Below are positions 19,320-28,024 of a DNA stretch of 42,633 nt, in pieces (position 1 is the first letter of the stretch; every line of letters starts with the position of its first letter). Made by a program: the position numbers and the translations under genes. Origin of the DNA: Candidatus Altimarinota bacterium (lineage in GTDB: Bacteria; Patescibacteriota; Gracilibacteria; BD1-5; UBA6164); contig JAMONT010000034.1 in assembly GCA_027066455.1 (NCBI GenBank), positions 1 to 42,633 of the forward strand, written 5' to 3'. The notes below the pieces were generated by a model. It was not told the DNA's origin and made no database searches. It saw only the letters and a list, made by a program, of their open reading frames with translations.

Positions 19320-19589
19320 TTAAAATAATTTTCCTTCAATTTTATCAACAGTTATAATTCTAAAAGTATTAGAATTTATTGTTATTCTAATTTTCTCTTC
19401 TACATTTTCGACATAAAAATTTTTTCCTGTTTTTGAAAAAAAATTCTCATCAGTTTTTTTCAAAGTTTTAAATATAAACTCTTTGATTTGTTTATTTGAA
19501 AAATTAATATTTAATTTTTTATTTATTCTCTCATAAACAAGCTCTGTATAACAAATATTTTCCAAAATTTTTTGTTTATTTATTTTCAT
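19320..19589 (-). CDS. DUF3781 family protein
   Basis: An 89-residue protein matching the small DUF3781 family by its ENICYTELVYERINKKL start, the KTGKNFYVENVEEKIRITIN core and the NTFRIITVDKIEGKLF end. The family is widespread in Firmicutes and often sits next to ClbS-like and other accessory genes. Its function is unknown. This gene contains no TGA codon, so it is the same in either code. It lies 63 bases upstream of the ClbS-like start. Confidence 0.82.
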   Translation of the reverse strand: MKINKQKILENICYTELVYERINKKLNINFSNKQIKEFIFKTLKKTDENFFSKTGKNFYVENVEEKIRITINSNTFRIITVDKIEGKLF

Positions 19590-19629
19590 AATATTTTTAA
19601 TTTAGTTAATAAGTTGTTTTAAATTTCCA

Positions 19630-20415
19630 CTACCTACCTTTTAAAATTATTTTTTTCAATTCTTCTATTTGTTTTTCTAATCTAATTATATCATTTTTTG
19701 TAACTTCACCTGTATCTTCTATTTTTCAAATTATTTCTAATTCTTCCTGTTTATTCATTTCTCACATAGCTTCAACAACTATTCATATAACCAAATTTAT
19801 CATTATAAATGTAGCTATAAGAACAAAAGTTATAAATATAAACCAAGAATTTGGGTAAACTTCCATAATTGGACGAACTATTCACATTGACCAAGACTCA
19901 AGAGTCATTATTTGAAATAAAGTATAAAATGAATTTCAAATAGTTCAAAACCATTCAGGAAATTTTTCTCAATAAAAATTGGTTGTTACTATTGCAAAAA
20001 TATAAAATATTAATCCAAGTAAAGCTGTAACAGAAATAATTCACGGAATTACTTTTATTAATGCTCAAACTATTTTTTTCATTTGAGGAATAAAAGCAAT
20101 TATTCTAAGTAATCTAAGAACTCTAAGAATTTGAAATGGTCAACTTATAGGTAATAAAGAAATCACAACTATTGTAAAATCAAACAAATTCCATCAATCT
20201 TTAAAATAATTTTTTTTGTATGTAATTATTTTTAATACGGCTTCCAGAGTAAAAGCTGAGATAATTATTATATCAAATAAATATAAAAAATCCGAAAATT
20301 TAACTGAAAATTCTTTTGATGTTGCAAGTCATAAAACTATTCAGTTTATAATAATTAAAATAATAATAAAAGCACTAAAATATTTATGTTCTACAATTTT
20401 TCTTATAAATTCCAT
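19630..20415 (-). CDS. Bacterial voltage-gated sodium channel (NavAb/NaChBac type)
   Basis: A 261-residue six-helix ion channel strongly resembling NavAb. The pore helix and filter read [18 protein letters not shown], with the selectivity-filter Glu at residue 173 (TLESW). Also present are [20 protein letters not shown] (S3), PQMKKIVGALIKVIPG (S4-S5 linker), [17 protein letters not shown] and MINLVIGIVVEAM (S6). The S4 segment has RVLRLLR: three arginines at the positions of R2-R4 of NavAb, with Gln in place of R1. A C-terminal coiled coil ([23 protein letters not shown]) follows, as in other tetrameric members. Glycines at TGA are frequent. Such a channel in a reduced genome is unusual and may be horizontally acquired. 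Confidence 0.92.
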
Positions 20416-20444
20416 TTTTTTAATTAATTAATATTTTTTTGTAG

Positions 20445-20481
20445 CCCCTTTCTCCCCATATAGGGAGAGAGGATTCAGGTG
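20445..20481. repeat. Degenerate palindromic mini-repeat, family P1
   Basis: TCTCCC (20451-20456) pairs with GGGAGA (20463-20468), followed by GAGGATTCAGGTGAG, a mutated form of the P1 tail. It lies between the M23 gene and the sodium channel start. Confidence 0.7.
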
Positions 20482-20516
20482 AGAGGGAAAGACAAGGGAA
20501 AAAACTTTTTTAAGGA

Positions 20517-21695
20517 TTATTCTTCAAAAAATAAATGTTGATTTTTCAAAACATATTCAGGAGTTTTTCATTTAGTTTTCCAATCCCACATTATATAATC
20601 TAAATAAACATTTTTTCAAGCTTTTGAAATTATGTAAGGATTTGATTGAATAGGAAAATGACTGTGATAATCATTATAAGATTTATCAGGAACTCAAGTT
20701 ATTCAAATTTTTCATACAAAAGTTCATTTTTTTATAAAATCACCTTTTTTGATTTCTTCAGGAATATTGTCAATATGTGAATAAAAAACAACTTCTCATT
20801 TCATAGTTTTTAACCAAATTTGATTTCATCTCAAAATATCCAGATTTATAGCTTTTTGAGTTTCTGTTAATTTTTTTCCATACTTAATATTTTCAAAATC
20901 TTCCCATTTCCAATCTTTCACAATTCTAACAATTATTCAATCATCAATAGCCAAAATTGGAGTAGCAAGTGGAGAATCTATATCCCAACCGTGATGAATT
21001 CAATCAGTATAATGAGCCCTGTATCATCTTCAAAAATTAGGAACTTTATCTGGTCTTTTAGGTAATTTTGAATTAGCTATTGGTAAAATATATTTGCTTT
21101 TTCTTGCTTCTAAAATTTCATCAATTATTTTTATTTTATACATCAATTCTTGTTTTTCAAAAGCCACTCTTGACATATATATTTTTTGTACAAAAGAAGC
21201 TGCTCAAAATAAATTTTTATTTATTCAAGAACTTTTTGCTTTATAATTAAAATCTTTTTTCAATTCTTTTAATGAATTATCAGAATAATCCAAATAAGTA
21301 GCCATAATTTTTGGTTTTTTGAACAAATTAAAAGAAATTTTTGTATTTCTATAAATTCTTCATAATCTACTTTTTAAAAAAATATTAGAATCTAAACAAT
21401 TTTCAGAAAAATCTTCTATTTTAAAAACATACATATTTTTTTCCCTTTTTATAAATTTTGTTTTATCTGTACAACTTGAATATAATTTATACCTACTTAA
21501 ATCAATATCACTAACATAAATTACATAATTTTGGTTTAAATTTTTTGAATCTAAATAAACATTAGAATTTGTCTGAAACATAACTTTTGTATTTTCAAGA
21601 ATATTTGTAAAACTAGAAAATACCAAACCATAAAATCATACAACAATTGTAAAGGTTAACAAAGGAATATATAAATATTTAGTTTTTTTATTCAT
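20517..21695 (-). CDS. M23 family metallopeptidase (LytM-like), membrane-anchored
   Basis: A 392-residue protein with an N-terminal membrane anchor (KKTKYLYIPLLTFTIVVGFY), about 200 residues of spacer and a C-terminal M23 domain. The zinc ligands are visible: HHGWDIDSP (H-x3-D), VVFYSHIDNI (the YxH strand) and YNDYHSHFPI (the HxH motif). M23 enzymes cut peptidoglycan cross-bridges or remodel the wall during division, and LytM factors can also act as activators. The intact metal site argues for an active enzyme. The segment between the first and second motifs is longer than in minimal LytM domains (DWKWEDFENIKYGKK insertion). It lies upstream of the channel gene and downstream of the wall-binding lipoprotein on the same strand. 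Confidence 0.82.
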
Positions 21696-21755
21696 TATTT
21701 TTTATTATTTTTTAAAAGTTTTTTTTATTATAAATATTTTTTAAAAAATATCAAA

Positions 21756-23522
21756 TTATTTTACTTTAGAAAAAGTAATTCCATCAATTCAAACTATCCA
21801 AGTTCCATTTTTATCTTTTACTTTAGAATAAGAAAAAACTTCAGCTGTTTTTGGATCTATATTAGGAATTTTATTTCATTTATAATATAAAGTGTTTTTG
21901 TCTTTAGCATAAGAATAAACAATAGCCTCAAAAGTTTTTACATCAACTCAAAAAACTCTAACAAAATCCCATCTTCAACTAGTATATTTTAAACTAAAAA
22001 TTTTATCTCAAGCTTTTAGGTAAGTTTTGTCTAAAAATTCCACATTTCCATAACTAACTCAATTTAAAACTTTCATAATTTTGGAATTATCATACAAATA
22101 GACATTATTTTTATCATAAGCTATTTCAAAAAATCATTTACTTTTCACATCAAAAGAAGCAATATCTTTAACAAGTATTTTTTTTCATAAATAATAAGCA
22201 TTTTTTTTATCTTTTGCAAAACCAAATTTTATAATTCTAAAATCATTAATTTTTCAAGTTTTTATAGTTTCACAATTATAATAAATTTTTGAAATATCTC
22301 TAGCATATCAATCTCATATTTCCTTAAAAGTAGAAAAATTTACTCAAGACAAATTAGCATTATTTTTACAAATAATAGTTCAATTTCATTTTTTAAAAAA
22401 TCAAAATTCTGGCTCATATTTTTCTTTTGTAGCTACTCCTTCTCCTCCCAAAGGAGAGGGTTGGGGTGAGGTCTGATTTAAAGAAGAAGTTAGAGCTGAA
22501 TTATTATTTTTTATAATCTTTTTTTCTCAATTAAAAGAATTTTTATTATTTTTATATTCTTCCAAAAATTTTTTATGATTTTTTAATTTTTCTTCTAATT
22601 CTCTTATAATTTTTTCTTCCTCAGCTATTTTTTTATCAATTCCTGTTTTAGCTTCAGCTATTTTTGTCTGTTTATACATTTCAACTTTATCTTTTAAATT
22701 CATATTTTTTTTCCCCTCAGCTTCTAATTTTTCCATAGCTTTTTTTCTAATTAATTCTTTTCTTTTAGCTTCATATTCTTTCATAGATAAAATTTTTTCT
22801 CTTTTTAATTTTTCTTCTTTTTCTTTTTTAATTTTTAATTTTTTCTCATTTTCTTTTTTTATTTTCATTTCTTCTTCTTTTTTCTTTTTTTCTAATTCTC
22901 TAATTTTTACAGCTTTTTTTATTTTTTCCTTTTCTATATTTTTTTGTTCTATAGTTTTTAAAAATTCTTCTGGAATTTTAGTTTTTCATTCAACTATATT
23001 TTTTTCTCCATTTATTCCTTCTTGTGGTATTTTTTTTCCAATTTTAATTTTAATTTTTTTTAAACATTTTCTAGCTAAAGGTCAAAAAGTTCAAGTATTA
23101 TTTTTTGGCCAATGACATTTTTCTAACAAAAGTTTTTTTTGAGCTTCCAAAGTTTTTTTATCATAATATCAAGTAATATTTCATTTTAAATATCATAATT
23201 TATTCAAAATTTCTTGCAATTTTTTCACAGTTTCTCATTTAGAACCTAAAATTAAATCATCACTTCCATCTTCTTTAAAACTATATAATTCTCAAATTGT
23301 TTTATATTCTACTTCTTTTTTTATAATTTTTTTTTCTGTTAAATTATTTTTTTTCTCTTCTTTTTTTTCTGTAGCTTCTTTTTCTCCTGCAGAAAAGAGT
23401 TTGGTTGAGGTATTTACTTCTGTTTTTTTATTATCTAAAGTTTTTTCAAATTCATCAACTTTTTCATTTTGACAACTAGTTAGAAAAACAATAAAGATAA
23501 TATAAATAAAAATTTTTTTCAT
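21756..23522 (-). CDS. Lipoprotein with peptidoglycan-binding domain, coiled coil and DKNN repeats
   Basis: A 588-residue protein with a lipobox FLTSC, so a lipid-anchored cysteine is likely at residue 17. A PG_binding_1-like domain follows at about residues 85-150 (LQEILNKLGYLKGNITGYYD, then GTFGPLARKCL), then a long Lys/Glu coiled coil (about 190-330) and a C-terminal beta region with DKNN repeats (KDKKNAYYLGKKILV, YDKNNVYLYDNSK, KDKNTLYYKGNKIPN), the DKNYY family. I chose the ATG at 23522 because a lipoprotein signal starts there; an ATG nine bases upstream is possible. Two palindromic repeats are translated in frame: an intact one (TSPQPSPLGGEG) and a decayed one (TSTKLFSAGE). Confidence 0.82.
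22436..22472 (-). repeat. Palindromic mini-repeat, family P1, in frame inside the lipoprotein gene
   Basis: TCTCCTCCC and AAAGGAGA form the stem, followed by a GGGTTGGGGTGAGG tail. Translated on the minus strand as TSPQPSPLGGEG, between the coiled coil and the DKNN repeats. Confidence 0.88.
23382..23412 (-). repeat. Decayed family P1 repeat inside the lipoprotein gene
   Basis: The segment translates as TSTKLFSAGEKE, which aligns with TSPQPSPxGEG codon for codon, and retains the TTTGGTTGAGG tail. The stem is no longer symmetric. Confidence 0.6.
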
Positions 23523-23555
23523 AAAAATCATAAATTAATTAAAGTCTTTTTTCTT

Positions 23556-23584
23556 ATTATATTAATATATATAAAAAATTCCAA
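23556..23584 (-). promoter_or_regulatory. Promoter of the lipoprotein gene
   Basis: On the minus strand TTGGAA (23584-23579), a 17-base spacer and TATAAT (23561-23556), about 35 bases before the start at 23522. Confidence 0.6.
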
Positions 23585-23711
23585 TTTAAAAGACTATACA
23601 TTTATTTTTTTTTAAGTTTAAGTAAAAAAATAAAATAAAATACAACTAAAAAAATTTGTATTTTTATTAAAAATATGTTAGTATAAAAAAAATAATTTTA
23701 ATATAAAAAAA

Positions 23712-25307
23712 ATGAAGAAAACAAAAATAAAAAAATCAGGCAAAAAAATTTTTTTATTAATAAAAATTAGTTTATTAATAATAATAAATTTTTTTATATT
23801 TATTCAAGTAGTAAATTGAGCAACAGGAAATTTAGAAAAAACAAATACAGGTATTTTAGAAAAAAAAGAAGAAAATAAAATAGAAAGTGAAAAAAAGAGG
23901 AGAGAAAAAACTCTTGAGGAACTTGAAAAAGAAATAGTTTGAAGTTGAAGTGTTTTGACAAAAGAAGAATTAGAAAAAATTAGTCCTGAAAAAGAGGAAG
24001 ATAATATAGTAATTGATGCTTATAAGACAAGAAGACAGCAAGTTTTTGACTTGATAGAAAAATCTCCAGAAGAACAAAAAATAAATGATACAAAAGAAAT
24101 TTTGAAATATATAAAAACTGAAAAAGAAATTAATCAAAAAAATTATGAAAAATTAAAAGAAAATATAAGTGAATTTAATGATTTAAAAGAAGATTTAAAA
24201 AATAAAGCAGAAAAAGTAAAAAAATTAGAAGAAAAAGAAAATAAAACTAAACAAGAATTAGAGCAATTAAGAGAAGAAAAAGAAATTGAAAAAAAATTAA
24301 ATATAAATTACAAAATAATTGCTACAAATAAGCAAAGAGATATTGAAAGAAAAAAAATTGCACTAGAACAATCTAAAAAAGAAATTGAAAAAAATGAAGG
24401 TTTAGAAGAAAGATATAAAAAATTAGAAGAACAATTAGTTAAGGAAAAAATCAAAAGTTCAGATAGAGATAGTGAAAAATTAATGGAAAAATTAAATGTT
24501 TTATATATTTTTATAGCTATAATATTTCTTTTATATACTCTTAGATTTTTAATTTTAAATCATACACATTTTAAGGCAAAACATACAAAAATTGTAACAG
24601 TTTGAGAATTATTTTTATGACTTTTAATTGTAGGTTTTTGAGTTTGGTATTTCTTTTATTTATTTCCAAATTTATATATTTTAATAATATTTTTATCTGG
24701 TTATTTGTTACTTGTAAATGCACATTTAATAGCTTCTTTTATGTGAAGTTTAGTTGTTGTAAACAAATATTCAGTTTGAGAAATGGTAAAAATTTGAGAT
24801 TATCTTTGAAAAATAGAAAAAATTTGAACAATTTATACAGTTATTTCTGAAATAGATGAAAAATGATTTATGCATAAAAATTATAAATATATTCCAAATG
24901 TAATTATTGTAAGAGAGTGACTTGAAAAAGTAAAAGATTATACTTTAAAACAAAGAACTTTTAGTATAAAATTGGCTTTAAATAAACAAAATACTATTTT
25001 TAAAATTATTGATTATATAAAAAATAATATTTTACTAAAACATATTAATTCAAGACCAAAACATTTGGATCCAGAAAATAATGATGTTTTTGAAATAAAA
25101 TATGAACAAGAAAAAGTTTGAGAAGTAAAAATCACATTCTTTTGGTTTTCTTCAGAGGGAATTTCAAAAAAAATAAAATCTAGAATTATTGGTTATATAG
25201 AAAAAGAAACTGCTGCTGTAGAAGAAAATAATGATGATGATGATGAAAAAAAGAAAATTAAAAAAGAGGAAAAAAAAGATAATGATTTTAGGTTTGTGGG
25301 GGTTTAA
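23712..25307 (+). CDS. Mechanosensitive channel (MscS)-like protein with long periplasmic coiled coil
   Basis: A 531-residue protein. An N-terminal membrane segment or signal (FLLIKISLLIIINFFIFIQV) is followed by about 230 residues of charged coiled coil (KLEEKENKTKQELEQLREEK). Three hydrophobic helices then occupy about 260-350, and residues about 350-500 resemble the MscS beta domain: VVVNKYSVGEMVKIGDYLGK, then IEKIGTIYTVISEIDEKG and NVIIVREGLEKVKDY. MscS channels release solutes on hypo-osmotic shock; the long coiled-coil N-terminus is like the larger MscK/MscM-type members. The C-terminus is acidic (NNDDDDEKKK), and the stop codon falls at the edge of a G+C-rich repeat. An internal standard-code frame at 24602-24850 is not a gene. 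Confidence 0.72.
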
Positions 25308-25311
25308 AATA

Positions 25312-25350
25312 GACCACCCCCTAGCCCCCTCCTTAGTAAGGAGGGGGGAT
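25312..25350. repeat. Palindromic repeat, family P3, upstream of DUF559 gene 1
   Basis: CCCCCTCCTTA (25325-25335) and TAAGGAGGGGG (25337-25347) are perfect complements around one base, preceded by ACCACCCCCTAG. The copy at 25742 is its reverse complement, so the nuclease gene lies between inverted copies. Confidence 0.9.
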
Positions 25351-25390
25351 AGTAGGAAATTTTTTTTATTTTTTAAATTTTTAAAATAAA

Positions 25391-25771
25391 ATGGGTTTAA
25401 TTTATAATAAAAAAAGATTAAAAATAACCAGAAAAAAACTTAGAAATGAGGCTACAGAAACAGAAAGAATTTTATGGGAAGAATTAAAAAATTCTAAATT
25501 TATGTGATTAAAATTCAGAAGACAACATTCTATAAATAGATATATTTTAGATTTTTATAATATAAAATTAAAAATTTGTATAGAAGTTGATTGAGAAATA
25601 CATCTAGACAGAAAAGAATATGATAAAATTAGGACAGAATTTTTAAATGCTTTTTGAATAAAAGTTATTAGATTTACAAATAAAGAAATTTTAGAAAATA
25701 TTAATTTAGTCTTAAAAAATTTAAAAAAAGAAATTTCCATTCTCCCCCACCTTACTAAGGAGGGGGATTAA
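25391..25771 (+). CDS. DUF559 (Vsr/VRR-like) endonuclease domain protein 1
   Basis: A 126-residue protein with the DUF559 endonuclease fold, related to the very-short-patch repair nucleases. Visible family blocks: EATETERILWEELKNSKF, GLKFRRQHSINRYILDFY, CIEVDGEIHLDRKEYDK and GIKVIRFTNKEI. Probable active-site residues are D54, E65, D67 and H71. The last residues (LPHLTKEGD) and the stop are encoded by the flanking palindrome, so the 3-prime end of the gene is part of the repeat. Single-domain DUF559 proteins have no settled function. This gene and its relative at 27573 are each bracketed by their own palindrome family, which suggests a link between nuclease and repeat. Confidence 0.85.
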
Positions 25772-25780
25772 GGGGGTGGT
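25742..25780. repeat. Palindromic repeat, family P3, at the 3-prime end of DUF559 gene 1
   Basis: CCCCCACCTTA (25744-25754) and TAAGGAGGGGG (25756-25766) pair with one mismatch, followed by ATTAAGGGGGTGGT. It is in opposite orientation to the copy at 25312 and overlaps the last codons of the nuclease gene. Confidence 0.9.
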
Positions 25781-25800
25781 TAATATTTAACATATAAATA

Positions 25801-26433
25801 ATGAATAAAAAAGATATTCCATTTTTTGCAGAAACTTTGAATAAAATGTTTCCAGATGCTAAAACTGAACTTTATTATAATAATGAATTTCAACTTTTAA
25901 TTGCTATTTTAATGTCAGCTCAAACTACTGATAAGCAAGTAAATAAAGTAAATAAAATATTTTTTGAAAAATTTAAAATTCCGGAAGATTGAATAAAAAT
26001 TTGAGTAGAAAAAATAAAAAATTATATAAAATCTATTTCTTTTTTTAATAATAAATCTGAAAATATTGTAAAAACTTGCAAGATTTTAGTTAGTGAATAT
26101 AATTGTATTATTCCTAAAACAATTGAAGAATTAATTAAATTACCTTGAGTTTGAATAAAAACAGCAAAAGTTTTTTTAGCAGTAACACTTGACGCTCCAT
26201 ATATTTGAGTAGATACACATGTTCACAGAGTTTTGAATAGATTAGGTTTTGTAAAAACAAAAACTCCTTTAGAAACTGATAAAAAAATTTCTAATTATTT
26301 TACAAAACAAGACCACTCAAAACTACATAATACTTTAGTTTTGTTTGGAAGATACCATTGTACAGCTAGAAAGCCAAAGTGTGAAACTTGTGTTTTTAAG
26401 GAAAAATGTAAATATTTTAAAAATAAAAAATAA
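25801..26433 (+). CDS. nth: Endonuclease III (DNA glycosylase/AP lyase)
   Basis: A 210-residue Nth that removes oxidised pyrimidines and cuts the abasic site. The helix-hairpin-helix LPGVGIKTAKVF carries the catalytic Lys at residue 120 and the Asp of VDTHVHRV falls at 138, the same positions as in E. coli. The [4Fe-4S] ligands C187-x6-C194-x2-C197-x5-C203 are all present. Both glycines of the LPGVG hairpin are TGA, which is strong support for the recoding. The gene starts about 30 bases after the palindrome that ends the DUF559 gene. The next gene begins 3 bases after its stop. Confidence 0.95.
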
Positions 26434-26436
26434 AAT

Positions 26437-27408
26437 ATGAAAAAAAATAATTCTTGATTTTCTATAATTTTTGCAATGTGATATCTTGTGATATTATCAA
26501 TGATTGTAATAGTTTTGCATGAATATCTTATTCCTTTTTCAAAAAATGTTAAGTGAATAGAAAATTCTTCTAATGCCTATTATCAAAGTTTAGCTTGAAT
26601 AGAACAAGCTTTATATGATAAAAAAAGTTTAGCTTTATGAAATGAAAAAATTTTAGAAACTTCTGGAAGAATAAAATATAAATATGAAATTTTTGCAAGT
26701 TGAAGTGTTTTGCCTCCTGCTTGAAAATGAAATAGTGATTTTGATAAAGACTGGAATAAAATATGATTTTGAGAGCCTATTCAATTAAGATTAATTAACA
26801 AAAATATAGATTGGTCAGATGTAGAATTTTATTTTAGAGTTCCTGATTTAGATTGAATTTCATCTACAACAGAAAATTTAATAGAACCAGTTATATGAGA
26901 ACAAAAAATAATAAATTGGCAATATTCAGGAAGTTGATTTGTTTTAAATTCAAGCACTTGAAGTATGATTACGGTTGATAATATAAATAGTTGAAATATA
27001 CAAAAATTAGATTCAAAAATTTGAATAATAATTTGAGCAAGTATAGAAAGAGAAAAAATAAATCCTATAGACTCAAAACCAACCATAAATTTTGAAAATT
27101 TTGATGATTGATGAAATTCTACAAATATAGATAATTATACTGAAAATATAAATATTACACCATGTTCATCAACAACTTGTACTTTAAAAATATCAATTAT
27201 TAATAAATTAGTAGTTGAAAAAAATTGAATAAATCAAGAAATTCCATACTTAGAATATAAAATAGTTTTTCCTAGTTGAACAACTGTTCCAACAAGATTT
27301 ATAAGAATAGAATCTGATTGAATTTCTAATTGATTTAAGAAAAATTTAAAAATAAAAATTCCACAATATACAACTATATGAGCTTTTGATTTTACTGTAT
27401 TTCAATAA
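26437..27408 (+). CDS. Pilin-like / PilX-type exported protein
   Basis: A 323-residue protein with a type IV pilin-like N-terminus: short KKNNS leader, then GFSIIFAMGYLVILSMIVIV followed by an amphipathic helix (NAYYQSLAGIEQAL). The Gly-Phe junction fits a prepilin peptidase site, and the pattern GIEQALYD is like the PilX family of minor pilins. The rest is a beta-rich extracellular domain containing two cysteines close together (TPCSSTTCTLKI) that could form a disulphide. It starts 3 bases after nth, so translation is coupled. No other pilus genes lie in the window. The assignment rests on the N-terminal segment. Confidence 0.68.
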
Positions 27409-27412
27409 TTTC

Positions 27413-27457
27413 TAATCCCTCCCCCCTACGGGTACTCCCTTTGAAAAAGGGAGAAAA
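27413..27457. repeat. Palindromic repeat, family P2, inverted copy
   Basis: TAATCCCTCCCCCCTACGGG is followed by CTCCCTTT (27435-27442) and AAAGGGAG (27446-27453). It is the reverse complement of the copies at 27511 and 27961 that flank DUF559 gene 2. Confidence 0.88.
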
Positions 27458-27510
27458 TAATTTGAATTAATTTAATAAAATAAAAAATAAAATAAATATA
27501 AACTCCTATA

Positions 27511-27556
27511 TTTTCTCCCTTTACAAAGGAAATACCCTGAAAGGAGGAGGGATTAC
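27511..27556. repeat. Palindromic repeat, family P2, 5-prime side of DUF559 gene 2
   Basis: TTTTCTCCCTTTACAAAGGA leads into ATACCCTGAAAGGAGGAGGG and GATTAC. With flanking bases it is a direct repeat of the region at about 27945-28010 on the other side of the nuclease gene. Confidence 0.85.
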
Positions 27557-27572
27557 TTTTTAAATATAAATT

Positions 27573-27953
27573 ATGAAAGTACCAGAAATTATAAGACAAG
27601 TAGCTAGAAATCTTAGAAATAATATGACTCAATCTGAACTGATTTTATGGAATTCCATAAAAAATAAAAATTTATGATACAAATTTTTAAGACAAAAACC
27701 AATACTTTTATTTACTGAATATTCTTGATTTAATAGATATATTATACCTGATTTTTATTGTTTTGAAAAAAAGATTATAATTGAAGTTGATTGAAGTATA
27801 CATAATTTAAAAGAAATTTATGCACTAGATTTGGAAAAAGAAAAATTATTGAAAAAATTATGAATTAAAGTTATTAGAATTAAAAATGAAGAAATAAAAA
27901 ACAATTTATCTAATATGTTATTTAAAATTAAAGATGAAATGAAAAAAATATAA
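27573..27953 (+). CDS. DUF559 (Vsr/VRR-like) endonuclease domain protein 2
   Basis: A second 126-residue DUF559 nuclease, clearly diverged from the first. Blocks: NMTQSELILWNSIKNKNL, YKFLRQKPILLFTEY, RYIIPDFYCFEKKIIIEVDG, KEKLLKKLGIKVIRIKNEEI. The inferred catalytic residues D60, E71, D73 and H77 align with those of copy 1. The gene sits between two direct copies of the P2 palindrome and ends just before the second. No TGA lies in the active-site triad except the Gly of VDG. Role unknown; the bracketing by matching palindromes is discussed in the findings. Confidence 0.85.
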
Positions 27954-27960
27954 ATTCCTA

Positions 27961-28006
27961 TATTTTCTCCCTTTGCAAAGGGAGTACCCGTTAGGGGGAG
28001 GGATTA
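27961..28006. repeat. Palindromic repeat, family P2, 3-prime side of DUF559 gene 2
   Basis: CTCCCTTT (27967-27974) and AAAGGGAG (27977-27984) with a GC centre, then TACCCGTTAGGGGGAGGG and ATTAC. The best-preserved family member; it lies between the nuclease stop and the pseudouridine synthase start. Confidence 0.9.
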
Positions 28007-28024
28007 CTTCCTAAAAAATAAAAA

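Noticed and set aside
23523-23531. Upstream ATG for the lipoprotein
   Set aside because: Adds only MIF before the lipoprotein signal; the ATG at 23522 gives a standard signal with FLTSC, though the alternative cannot be excluded.
24602-24850. Standard-code frame inside the MscS-like gene
   Set aside because: It is in another frame of a continuous 531-residue code-25 gene whose channel motifs lie in the main frame.
27413-28006. CRISPR array
   Set aside because: The repeats here are palindromes in both orientations, with a gene between them and no regular spacers.
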